A stretch of 64,000 nucleotides of DNA from positions 62,001-126,000 of the forward strand of contig CAJUND010000009.1 in NCBI GenBank assembly GCA_910587655.1, written 5' to 3'. The notes below the pieces were generated by a model. That model did no database searches. It had not been told where the DNA came from and worked only from the letters and a program-made list of their open reading frames with translations. The translations under genes were made by a program, and so were the position numbers. Shown one piece after another: positions 8,761 through 17,900 of the stretch. Source of the stretch: an uncultured Agathobacter sp. Its GTDB lineage: Bacteria > Bacillota > Clostridia > Lachnospirales > Lachnospiraceae. Numbering within the stretch: position 1 is the stretch's first letter; every line of letters begins with the position of its first letter.

Positions 8761-9024
8761 ATGGTTACGCATACAATTAAGATTATGAATCCGACGGGAC
8801 TGCATCTGCGTCCTGCGGGGAATCTGTGCAAGGAGGCAATGAAATACAAAAGCAAGATTACGTTTGATTACAGCGGGAATATTGCAAACGCCAAAAGTGT
8901 GCTGAGTGTTCTGGGCGCCTGCATCAAGTCAGGCGATGAAATTACTCTGATGTGTGACGGGGAAGATGAAAATGAGGCATTGTCTGCGCTTGTTTCATAC
9001 ATAGAGAGCGGATTGGGCGAATAA
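8761..9024 (+). CDS. ptsH: HPr-family phosphocarrier
   Basis: This 87-residue protein matches HPr length and layout. The phosphoryl-accepting histidine is His15 in GLHLRPA (usually GLHARPA), and the regulatory serine is Ser46 in NAKSVLSVL. Both key residues are present, so it could act in sugar transport and, through Ser46 phosphorylation by HPr kinase, in catabolite control. It is not next to ptsI. The location 11 bases after glmM suggests it may be an extra HPr-like (Crh-like) copy; however Crh proteins lack His15, which this one keeps. Confidence 0.92.
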   Translation: MVTHTIKIMNPTGLHLRPAGNLCKEAMKYKSKITFDYSGNIANAKSVLSVLGACIKSGDEITLMCDGEDENEALSALVSYIESGLGE

Positions 9025-9060
9025 AGAATATAATTCACACAAAAGAGGAAAATAGATACT

Positions 9061-10428
9061 ATGAAGGAAAAATACAAGCATTTATTGAACTTTACTGCAA
9101 ATGTAATTACGCTGCTGGTGGAAGGGCTGATGTTTGGATGGGTATGGTACATCTGTTATGTGCCGATGCTTGATAAGGCAAATGCCCTGTTCCGCCGCGG
9201 AAACTGGGCAGTCATCGGACTGTATGTGCTGTTCGTGTTCTTCTTTACCAGGGTATTCGGCGGATACCGGATCGGCTATATGCGGATGTCGGACATTATT
9301 CTGTCACAGATTCTTGCCGTGCTGCTTTCATTTGTAGTCGGCTATCTGGAAATCTGTCTGGTCGCAAATGATTACCTGCCGCCAAGACCCCTCATTCTGA
9401 TGACGGCTGCGGAAATTGCCTTCATTGTGCCGTGGGTCATCCTGGTAAGAAAGGGTTACCAGCGGCTTTATCCGCCAAGGCAGATGCTCGTGATTTACGG
9501 AAACTATTCACCCGATGATTTAATTGAAAAGATTAATACACGCAAAGACAAGTACAATATCTGTGCATCCGAGAGCTACCGGGTGGGGTATCAGGTACTG
9601 TATCCGCTGATTAAAAAATACAATGCGGTAGTACTCTGCGACCTTCCGGCAGAGGCACGAAACCAGATTATGAAATACTGCTACCAGGAATCCGTGCGTA
9701 CTTATGTGACACCGAAGATTTCTGATATCATGTTCCGCGGGGCAGACGATATCCATCTGTTTGACACGCCGCTTCTGCTGTCCAGAAACCAGGGACTCAG
9801 TATTGTGGATCTGTTTGTCAAACGGTGTATGGATATTGTTTTTTCTTCACTTGGAATTCTCATTGCCTCTCCGTTTATGATACTGATTGCGCTTGCCATA
9901 AAATTATATGACAGGGGACCGGTTTTTTACAGGCAGGAACGTATCACAAAGGATGCAAAGCCGTTTATGATTTATAAGTTCAGGAGCATGACGGTGCATT
10001 CCGAGGATGCCGGGGCGAGGCTTGCCGCCAAAGGGGATGCGCGTGTAACGCCTGTAGGGCGGGTAATCCGTGCGATTCATTTTGACGAGCTGCCGCAGCT
10101 TTTTAATATCTTAAAGGGCGATATGTCCATTGTGGGACCAAGACCGGAGCGTCAGATGATCGCGGATGAGTATGCAGAGGCAATTCCGGAGTTTGTATTA
10201 AGGCTTAAGGTAAAAGCAGGACTGACCGGATATGCACAGGTATACGGCAAGTATAACACGACTCCGTATGACAAATTAAAACTTGACTTAACTTATATCG
10301 AGAATTACTCGGCGTGGCTTGACATAAAAATTCTTCTTTTGACATTTAAAATACTTTTTGTCCGTGAAAATACCGAAGGGGTGGAGGAAAGCCAGACGAC
10401 TGCCATAAAAAGGAGACCACATGAGTGA
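9061..10428 (+). CDS. Polyprenyl-phosphate sugar-phosphate transferase (polymer initiation)
   Basis: Bacterial sugar transferase of the WbaP/CpsE class. N-terminal transmembrane helices occupy about residues 10-125. A Rossmann-like middle part follows (MLVIYGNYSPDDLIEKI and onward, about 140-225). The catalytic C-terminal domain starts with a membrane-inserting helix (KRCMDIVFSSLGILIASPF) and has the family motifs KFRSMTVHSED, DELPQLFNILKGDMSIVGPRP and LKAGLTGYAQVYG-like LKVKAGLTGYAQ. It transfers a hexose 1-phosphate from a UDP-sugar to undecaprenyl phosphate on the cytoplasmic face. It would start the polymer made by the genes that follow, in place of the TagO-type initiator of classical wall teichoic acid. 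The donor sugar cannot be read from sequence. Confidence 0.93.
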   Translation: MKEKYKHLLNFTANVITLLVEGLMFGWVWYICYVPMLDKANALFRRGNWAVIGLYVLFVFFFTRVFGGYRIGYMRMSDIILSQILAVLLSFVVGYLEICLVANDYLPPRPLILMTAAEIAFIVPWVILVRKGYQRLYPPRQMLVIYGNYSPDDLIEKINTRKDKYNICASESYRVGYQVLYPLIKKYNAVVLCDLPAEARNQIMKYCYQESVRTYVTPKISDIMFRGADDIHLFDTPLLLSRNQGLSIVDLFVKRCMDIVFSSLGILIASPFMILIALAIKLYDRGPVFYRQERITKDAKPFMIYKFRSMTVHSEDAGARLAAKGDARVTPVGRVIRAIHFDELPQLFNILKGDMSIVGPRPERQMIADEYAEAIPEFVLRLKVKAGLTGYAQVYGKYNTTPYDKLKLDLTYIENYSAWLDIKILLLTFKILFVRENTEGVEESQTTAIKRRPHE

Positions 10429-11476
10429 GATCAAAATCAGTATTATCATGCCGGTGTACAATGTAGAGGAATATGTTGGAAAGGCGATTGAGAGCATTCT
10501 TGCGCAGACATTCACAGAATATGAGTTTCTGATAGTGGATGACGGTACGAAGGACAAAAGCGGTGAAATCTGTGATTCCTATGCAAAAAAAGACCGGAGG
10601 ATAACAGTCATCCACAAAGAAAACGGCGGTGCGCCGAGCGCCAGAAATACGGCAATAGACATAGCAAAGGGCAAATATGTCTATTTTCTGGATTCCGACG
10701 ACTGGGCGGAGGAAACCATGCTTGCCGACATGTATGAGCTGGCGGAACGAAACAGCGCCCATCTTGTGGTTTGCGGCTATTATATTGACACCTATTACGG
10801 CAGTAAGCATATATCCGAGAAAATCTGCGTGGACAACTGTCTGTATACAGACGCGGAAAAATTTCGGGAGCAGTCCTACCGCTATTTTGACCGAAACATG
10901 CTCTATACCCCGTGGAATAAGCTTTATTTCATGGAGATTATACAAAAATACCACCTGCGTTTTCCGGACACGCTGTGGGATGACTTTCCGTTTAACTTAA
11001 GTTATCTGCGTCATGTGGAACGCGTGGCGGTGTCCGACAGGGCATATTACCATTTTATCCGTGCAAGGGCGGATTCCGAGACAAGCGCATACACTGCTGC
11101 CATGTATGAAAAGCGCGAGGAGGAGCATGGCTGGATGCAGGAGCTGTACAGGGAATGGGGCATAGACAGTGAAGAAACGCAGGAAATGGTTGAAAGACGC
11201 TATATCGAGCGGCTCGTTGGCTGTATTGCCAATGTGACAAGCAGTAAATGCACGCTCTCCGGGAAGGAGCGGCGCGTAGAGATTAAAAAAATGCTTCATA
11301 ATCCGCGTGTGGATGCCGCGCTTGCGCTGGCAAAACCGAGGTCTTCCTATATGAAGCTTATGCTGGTTCCCATACGGATGAAAAATACCTGGCTGACCTG
11401 GCTGGAATCAGCAGTGATTACCTTTGTCAAGGAAAAAAACACAAAACTGTTTGCGAAGCTTAAGGCAGGACGGTAG
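10421..11476 (+). CDS. Family 2 glycosyltransferase
   Basis: A GT-A fold enzyme of 351 residues. The N-terminus ISIIMPVYNVEEYVGKAIESI, the loop VDDGTKDKSGEICD and the metal-binding segment YFLDSDDWAEE are standard GT2 motifs, and APSARNTAI is the usual acceptor-side motif. The C-terminal 150 residues are helical and basic, without clear transmembrane helices. It overlaps the preceding sugar transferase gene by 8 bases and has AAAGGAG upstream, so translational coupling is likely. It probably adds the second sugar of the linkage unit to the lipid-carried sugar made by the preceding enzyme; the specificity is unknown. Confidence 0.93.
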   Translation: MSEIKISIIMPVYNVEEYVGKAIESILAQTFTEYEFLIVDDGTKDKSGEICDSYAKKDRRITVIHKENGGAPSARNTAIDIAKGKYVYFLDSDDWAEETMLADMYELAERNSAHLVVCGYYIDTYYGSKHISEKICVDNCLYTDAEKFREQSYRYFDRNMLYTPWNKLYFMEIIQKYHLRFPDTLWDDFPFNLSYLRHVERVAVSDRAYYHFIRARADSETSAYTAAMYEKREEEHGWMQELYREWGIDSEETQEMVERRYIERLVGCIANVTSSKCTLSGKERRVEIKKMLHNPRVDAALALAKPRSSYMKLMLVPIRMKNTWLTWLESAVITFVKEKNTKLFAKLKAGR

Positions 11477-11477
11477 G

Positions 11478-13214
11478 ATGGCGGGATTACAGACAAATGA
11501 GATTTTAAAGGAGCGCCTTTCCCGGAAACAGGGAATGCATATGCTCACGCGGGAAGAAACAGAAAAAATCAAACAAATCGTTCTGGAAACAACGGCTGAC
11601 ATTGTACGGCTGTGCAAAGAGCTGGAAGTTCCTTATATGCTTGGCGGCGGCTCCGCGCTTGGGGCTGTACGCCACCAGGGATTTATTCCCTGGGACGACG
11701 ATATTGATTTGAACATACCAAGAGACTGTATTGACAGGCTGCTTGATGGAATAGAAGACAGATACCCTGGGAAATATTATGTGGAAGCGCCGCTTCGTAC
11801 ACCGGGGTATCTTAGTTCGTTTATACAGGTACACCGGAGGGGAACCGTGTTTCAGGAGTATCTGGTACAGAAGAAGGAAGAATGCGGCATCAAGGTGGAT
11901 ATCTTTGTCATGGAAAACACATATGACAATGCGCTGCTGTGTGTATGGCACGGACTGCGTGTGGAAGCGGGACTGTTTTTTTTATCCTGCTACCGGATGT
12001 TTGCATGGAGAAAAGAATTGAAACAGCTTGCAAAGGGGGATAAAAAAGCGTCCCTTGTGATGTTTGTGAAACGGGTGTTAGGCGCGCCGTTTGCGCTTGC
12101 GCCAGAGCGGTTTTACCGGCGGGTGCAGCTTTGCATGAGAAGCTGTAAAAACTTTCATTCCCGCTATATCACCATTCCGTCGGGAAGGAAACACTTTTTT
12201 GGCGAACTTTACGAACGCGCTCTGTTTGTTCAGACAGAAGGGATGCCGTTTGAGGGGCATGAGTTTGCCGTGACAAAGGAATATGACAGTTACCTGAAAA
12301 ATCTCTACGGGGATTACATGACGCTGCCGCCGGAGGAAAAACGCGAGCATCATGTGATTTACGACCTGCGTTTTCCGGGGGAAGAACCGGAGGAGAAACT
12401 TCTTACAAAACGGGAGGTGCAGTCTCTTCTGCTTACCATGCTGGACGCGTTTGCAGATTACTGCAAAAAGCATGAGCTGCGCTATTACCTGGTCGGGGGG
12501 ACGCTGCTTGGGGCAGTGCGCCACAAAGGATTTATCCCCTGGGACGATGATATTGATGTGGGAATGCCAAGGCCTGATTATGAGAGGTTTTTAGAGCTTG
12601 TCAAGAAAGAGCCGGTTGCGCCGGAACTTGCGGTGATATCCGGGGAGGAAGGTACGCTGTCCAACCCGTACTGTGATATCATCCATTTAAAAACACGGCT
12701 TGACCGCAGTACGTCAGAGTTTATCCGTGAAAAATGCCAGAACCTGCATCTGTTTCTGGACATTTTTCCGCAGGACGGCTGGCCGGAGGATGAAAAGGAC
12801 GCCGTGCGGCTGGCGGCGGACATGAAAAAGAAACGGTACCTGGTCCAGTGCGCGCGTTCCAAAATCGGCAAAGGCGTATCCTTAAAGAGGATACTGTTAA
12901 AAACGCCTGCGGTGCTTCTGATGCGCCTGATGGGTTATGAACGCACGATTAAAAAAATGACCGCCATCGCAAAATCCCGTGACTATGACAGTTCCCGCTA
13001 TGTGGGCGCCGTTACCTACGGAATTTACGGGGCAGGGGAGCGCTGCCTGCATGATGAGGCGGTGGATTTTACCACCGTGGAGTTTGAGGGAAAAAGGTAC
13101 CAGGCTCCCGGCTGCTATGATAAATACCTGAAACAGGTGTTCGGGGATTACATGACGCTGCCGCCGGAGGAACAGCGCACGGACCACAGGATGAAAGTGT
13201 GGCTGCATAATTGA
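11478..13214 (+). CDS. Tandem two-domain LicD/fukutin-family protein
   Basis: Two complete LicD-type nucleotidyltransferase-fold domains lie in one 578-residue chain. Domain 1 has GGGSALGAVRHQGFIPWDDD (about 54-73) and domain 2 has VGGTLLGAVRHKGFIPWDDD (about 339-358). Both keep the DDDID metal-binding aspartates, and both end in nearly the same block (YGDYMTLPPEEKREHH and FGDYMTLPPEEQRTDH). Family members transfer phosphocholine or alditol phosphates from CDP donors. With TagD and TarI nearby and no choline genes (licA/licC) in the window, alditol phosphate transfer seems more likely than phosphocholine. ATG 11478, just after the stop of the preceding gene with AGGACGGTAGG before it, is preferred to upstream starts. 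Confidence 0.92.
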   Translation: MAGLQTNEILKERLSRKQGMHMLTREETEKIKQIVLETTADIVRLCKELEVPYMLGGGSALGAVRHQGFIPWDDDIDLNIPRDCIDRLLDGIEDRYPGKYYVEAPLRTPGYLSSFIQVHRRGTVFQEYLVQKKEECGIKVDIFVMENTYDNALLCVWHGLRVEAGLFFLSCYRMFAWRKELKQLAKGDKKASLVMFVKRVLGAPFALAPERFYRRVQLCMRSCKNFHSRYITIPSGRKHFFGELYERALFVQTEGMPFEGHEFAVTKEYDSYLKNLYGDYMTLPPEEKREHHVIYDLRFPGEEPEEKLLTKREVQSLLLTMLDAFADYCKKHELRYYLVGGTLLGAVRHKGFIPWDDDIDVGMPRPDYERFLELVKKEPVAPELAVISGEEGTLSNPYCDIIHLKTRLDRSTSEFIREKCQNLHLFLDIFPQDGWPEDEKDAVRLAADMKKKRYLVQCARSKIGKGVSLKRILLKTPAVLLMRLMGYERTIKKMTAIAKSRDYDSSRYVGAVTYGIYGAGERCLHDEAVDFTTVEFEGKRYQAPGCYDKYLKQVFGDYMTLPPEEQRTDHRMKVWLHN

Positions 13215-13239
13215 CGGGATACCGTTATCGTGATAGAAT
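13211..13239 (+). promoter_or_regulatory. Promoter before the ABC exporter genes
   Basis: TTGACG (13211-13216), a 17-base spacer, TAGAAT (13234-13239). The -35 box overlaps the stop codon of the tandem LicD gene, so the exporter and polymerase genes can be transcribed apart from the initiation genes. Confidence 0.7.
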
Positions 13240-13290
13240 GAGCAAAGCATATGAAACTGGCAAAAAAAGGAAAACAGGTATGAGGTTACC

Positions 13291-14067
13291 ATGAAAAAAT
13301 ATATCGAATCATTTATTAACTACCGTTTCCTGCTCTGGGAGCTGGTAAAAAAAGGTATCAAACTAAAATACAGACGTTCTTATCTGGGCATCATCTGGTC
13401 GCTCCTTGAGCCGCTCTTAAATATGATTGTTCTTACCATTGTCTTTGGAACGATTCTGGGGAACCATGAAAAGACCTTCCCGGTTTATATCTTATGCGGG
13501 CGGCTTTTATATTCCTTTTTTTCGACGTCCACAAAGGCAGCCCTTACTTCCATCCGGAAAAATTCCGCCATGATAAAAAAGGTCTATGTGCCGAAATATC
13601 TTTACACACTGTCTGCGGTGCTGTATAACTATATCATTTTCCTGATTTCACTGATTGTGCTGGTCGGTGTGGCGCTGGTGCTGGGACTGAGACCGACGGT
13701 TTACATTTTCCAGGCAGTGCTTGCGCTGATACTGATTCTGATGCTTTCCACCGGGTGCGGGTTTATCCTTGCAACCCTTGGGGTATTTTTCCGTGACATG
13801 GAATATCTCTGGTCCGTTGCGCTGACACTGATTATGTACATGTGCGCAATTTTTTACCAGCCAGAGAGGCTTTTGTCCAGCGGTTTTTACTGGATTTTAA
13901 AATACAATCCGCTGTACTGCGTGATAGACATTATGCGTTCTGCAGTATTTGGAAACATGATGAACATGCAGTATTTCATCTATGCGCTGTGTTTCAGTGC
14001 CGGAACGATAGTCATCGGTCTGATCGGTTTTATTAAAAAACAGGACGAATTTATACTTCAGATTTAA
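13291..14067 (+). CDS. Polysaccharide/teichoic acid ABC transporter permease
   Basis: ABC-2 type permease of 258 residues, in the TagG/Wzm size range. An amphipathic N-terminus (YRFLLWELVKKGIKLKYRRS) with the typical LGIIWSLLEPLLNMIVLTIVF segment starts the core. About six transmembrane helices follow, and the NPLYCVIDIMR motif near residue 208 is characteristic of O-antigen and teichoic acid exporters. It forms the membrane channel with the ATPase gene that follows 34 bases later and would carry lipid-linked polymer to the outer leaflet. Confidence 0.94.
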   Translation: MKKYIESFINYRFLLWELVKKGIKLKYRRSYLGIIWSLLEPLLNMIVLTIVFGTILGNHEKTFPVYILCGRLLYSFFSTSTKAALTSIRKNSAMIKKVYVPKYLYTLSAVLYNYIIFLISLIVLVGVALVLGLRPTVYIFQAVLALILILMLSTGCGFILATLGVFFRDMEYLWSVALTLIMYMCAIFYQPERLLSSGFYWILKYNPLYCVIDIMRSAVFGNMMNMQYFIYALCFSAGTIVIGLIGFIKKQDEFILQI

Positions 14068-14101
14068 CCAGGCAAATTACAGATACAGGGAGTGTTATCT
14101 T

Positions 14102-14911
14102 ATGGCAAAAAAGGCAATCGTGCTGTCACATATTGGAATGAAGTTCAACCTGAGCAAGGAAAAGGTGGACAGCCTGAAGGAATACCTGATTAAATTCGTA
14201 AGGAAAGAAATCAGGTACAATGAATTCTGGGCGTTAAAAGATATTAACCTTACGATATATGAAGGGGACCGCGTGGGAATCCTGGGATTAAACGGAGCTG
14301 GAAAAAGCACCCTGTTAAAGGTCATTGCCGGCGTCTTTAAGCCGACGGAAGGGACCGTGGAAAAGCATGGCAAAATTGCGCCGCTTCTGGAGCTTGGGGC
14401 GGGTTTTGACAAACAGTATACCGGCAGTGAAAATATTTATCTGTATGGCGCCATGCTCGGTTATAAAAAGAAGTTTATTGACGAAAAATATAATGAGATC
14501 GTGGAATTTTCCGAGCTGGGAGAATTTATTGACGTTCCGGTGAAAAACTATTCCTCCGGCATGCGTTCAAGGCTTGGATTTTCCATTGCAACAGTTGTGG
14601 CGCCCAAAATCCTGATTCTGGATGAAGTGCTGTCTGTCGGGGATGCAAAATTCCGCAGGAAGAGCGAAAAAAAGGTGATGGATATGTTTGACTCCGGCGT
14701 GACCGTGCTGTTTGTATCCCATTCGCTCGCGCAGGTAAAACGAATCTGCAACAAGGCAATGATTTTAGACCATGGAAAGCTGGTTGCATACGGAGATATT
14801 GACGATATTGCCCCTCAGTACGAGAAGCTGATTGAAGGACGGGAAGACGAAAGACCAGGGAAAAAAAGAAGAAAAAAGAAAAAAACAGAAAAAACAGGCA
14901 GGGAGAACTGA
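14102..14911 (+). CDS. Polysaccharide/teichoic acid ABC transporter ATPase
   Basis: TagH/Wzt-type ATPase. The Walker A motif GLNGAGKST is near residue 62, the signature NYSSGMRSRLGFS near 148, and Walker B ILILDEVLSVGD near 170 with the H-loop FVSHSLAQ. The nucleotide-binding domain is preceded by the roughly 40-residue leader (LSKEKVDSLKEYLIKFVRKE) found in this exporter class. It lacks the long C-terminal extension of TagH and the carbohydrate-binding domain of some Wzt proteins. Instead it ends in a very basic tail of about 25 residues rich in R and K, possibly a membrane or RNA contact, or simply low-complexity drift. The next gene starts one base after its stop. Confidence 0.95.
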   Translation: MAKKAIVLSHIGMKFNLSKEKVDSLKEYLIKFVRKEIRYNEFWALKDINLTIYEGDRVGILGLNGAGKSTLLKVIAGVFKPTEGTVEKHGKIAPLLELGAGFDKQYTGSENIYLYGAMLGYKKKFIDEKYNEIVEFSELGEFIDVPVKNYSSGMRSRLGFSIATVVAPKILILDEVLSVGDAKFRRKSEKKVMDMFDSGVTVLFVSHSLAQVKRICNKAMILDHGKLVAYGDIDDIAPQYEKLIEGREDERPGKKRRKKKKTEKTGREN

Positions 14912-14912
14912 T

Positions 14913-17900
14913 ATGAAATTATCCATTATCTGGAGATTATCGGAAAAAGAAAGTGACAATGAAAAGACACTGGCCAGTATAAAAAGAGAAATTTCCGCAC
15001 TGAAGGAAAAAGCGCAGGTTCTGGTCTATCCGGCAAAAGACGGTAAGGCGGATTACCAGGGGAAGCTGGGATATGCAGATGTGTTTACAGGTTCTCTGCC
15101 GGGTGAAATGGAAATAAAAGTCTATACGGACGCCGCAAAACATGTTACGGGTGATTACGTCACGTACCTTTACGGCGGGGATACCTTTTCCGAGGGTGCG
15201 CTGCAGATATTTGAGGAAGAGGTTACGCGCAGACCGGAACAGATTGTCATGTTCCATAAAATCATGCCGGACAGAAGTAACGGAGCCTTTGCCACGGAGT
15301 ATTCCAGTAAAAAGGTGGCACTGCAGAATCTGTTAAAGAAATTTTACTGCTATCCGTTTTATTTCGGAGGAACCTTTATTAAGGCGGAAAGCTTAAAAAC
15401 CCATGAGTTTTATGAAGAACTGGGACTGGAGGCAGAGTGCGAATTTTTCCTGAGCCTGTGTTCGGAAACTATGCAGGTGCTGTTTCTGAATGAAGCGGTT
15501 TATTACAGCAGCCGTGCCAGGGAGGGGGATCTGACCTTTTATGAGCCGATTTATGATCCCGACTGGTATGACAGGTCATTCCGGAATTTCTGGATTCCGG
15601 TACTGGCAATGCAGAAGGAGAAGCTGGGACAGGTGCCGGTATTTATCCAGTACCACCTGATGTTTTCCATCAAGAGCCGCATTATGAGTAACCTGAACAA
15701 CAGAAACAAGCATGTCATTCCGGCGGGGCAGGAGGAAGAATGCTTAAAGCTGATGGGACAGGCACTGCAGTATATTGATGACGACGTCATGTTTGACTGC
15801 CACAAACTGACGGAAACCCAGATGCCGGATTCCATGAAATGGCTGTACGGTGTGTTGAAGTACGGAAAGGATTTTAAGTTTGAGGAGCGGTATCTTTCCG
15901 GCGCTTCCTATTATGGTTCGCACAAAACCGTGTTCAACAAAATTGAGAAGCTGAAAACAAATATCCTCTTCATGAACTATGAGAATGATTATCTGCGGAT
16001 TGACGGGACCGTTCATCCGATTTTATATTCCATGGCTGACAGTGTTTACTTTATGTTTAACGGCAAAAAGTATCCGCTGCAGTACAATGAACGCTACACG
16101 ATGACAAAGGTTTTCGGCGTCAGCGTATACAGGACAAAGCCGTTTCATGTGGATTTGCCGATGAAGGATATAGGGGACGCCCATCTGTTCTGCTTTGCCA
16201 ACCTGGGGGATGAGTCCGTCAAAATCCAGTTTACCTTTGAATCCCATTTCAGCCGGATGAGCGGGGCATTTTTGGCAAGCTACTGGTGTTTCGGGCAGGA
16301 ACAGCTGTATATGGCGGTAAAGTCGGAGGACGGAATGCGTGTCCGTACCATTACGCCAAAGCAGAAGCGGAAACAGGAGCGCGCCCTGTCAAAGGAAATG
16401 TTTTTCTCCTTCAGCAGGCGTGCATGGCTGTTTCTTGCCATCCGCAAGGTTTATTTTATGCTGCGTCCCCTGATGAAACGGAAACCGGTGTGGATGTATC
16501 TGGATAAAATATACAAGGGCGGTGATTCTTCGGAATATCTGTACCGCTATTCCGTGGCGCAGAAAGATAATATCAAACATTACTACCTGATAGACAAGCA
16601 TACCACGGATTACAAACGGCTCAAAAAAGACGGATACAAGCCGCTGGTGAGGGGCAGCATCAAACACCGGCTGGTATTTCTGATGGCGGATATGATGGTA
16701 ATTTCCAATTCCACTGTCTTTGCCTTTAATAATTTCGGTCTGCCGAATTCCAGCTATGTCAGGGATTTAGTGGATTTCCATGTCTGCTGCGTGCAGCACG
16801 GCATGTCCGTACAAAAGATAGCGGTGGCGCAGAACCGTCTGCGTGACAATACAAGGCTTTACTTTTGTGCTTCCAGGTATGAGATTGAAAACCTGTCAAA
16901 GCCGGTATACGACTATGTGGGCTATGACGCCTTAAAGCTGACCGGGGTTCCGCGGTATGACGGACTGGTAAATGATGATAAAAAACAGATATTAATCAGT
17001 CCGACCTGGCGGATGCAGGCGGCTGTGCCGGTGCGCACCAGCGAGGGTGAGCAGCGGGATTACAACCCGGTATTCAGGGAAAGCACATATTTTAAAGTGT
17101 TTAATTCCCTGATTAACGACCCGCGCCTGGTGGAGGCAGCCAAAAAATACGGATACCGCATTAAATATGTGCTGCACCCGATTGTCAGCGCGCAGGTGGA
17201 TGATTTTGACAAAAATGATTATGTGGATGTGATTCCGGCTGTCGGGGACATGAGCTATGAAAAAATGTTCTGCGAGTCCAGCCTGATGGTTACGGATTTT
17301 TCCGGTATCCAGTTTGATTTTGCCTATATGAGAAAGCCGCTGGTGTATCTGCACCACAAAGATATTCCGCAGCACTATGAGGAGGGAACGTTTTTCTACG
17401 ACACAATGGCGTTTGGTGAAATCGCGCATGACAATGACGAGCTGATAGACCTTCTCTGTGAATACATGAAGAACGGCTGTAAGATGAAGCCGGAATATGT
17501 AAGGCGTGCGGACGATTTCTTCTATTATGACGACAGAAACAACTGCAAGCGTATTTATAATACGATGATTTCCTACCAGAACCAGAAGATTCTTCATAAG
17601 CACGGACCGCAGAAGGTTTATGCGCTAAAACAGGGACAGTCCGCAGCGCTGGATATTTCCGGAAGGAAAGACAGTGTGCAGAAAATATACGCGCTTGCCG
17701 AAAGGCATGAAGTAAAAATCGGTAAGAAAACAGTTGCGGACCATTATTATGACGAACCCGTAAGGGATAAGACGGTTGCGCTGGTCGGGCTTGGAAAAGG
17801 TGTCCGGGGCAGCATGCAGTATATTTTAAATGAATTAAACGGCAGCGAACGGTTTGAAGGATTTAAAATCTATGTCCGTACCTCGGAGGAGACAGACCCG

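Noticed and set aside
13251..13283. Ten-codon leader peptide MKLAKKGKQV before the ABC permease
   Set aside because: It has no good ribosome site and no sign of attenuation; short frames of this size are expected by chance.
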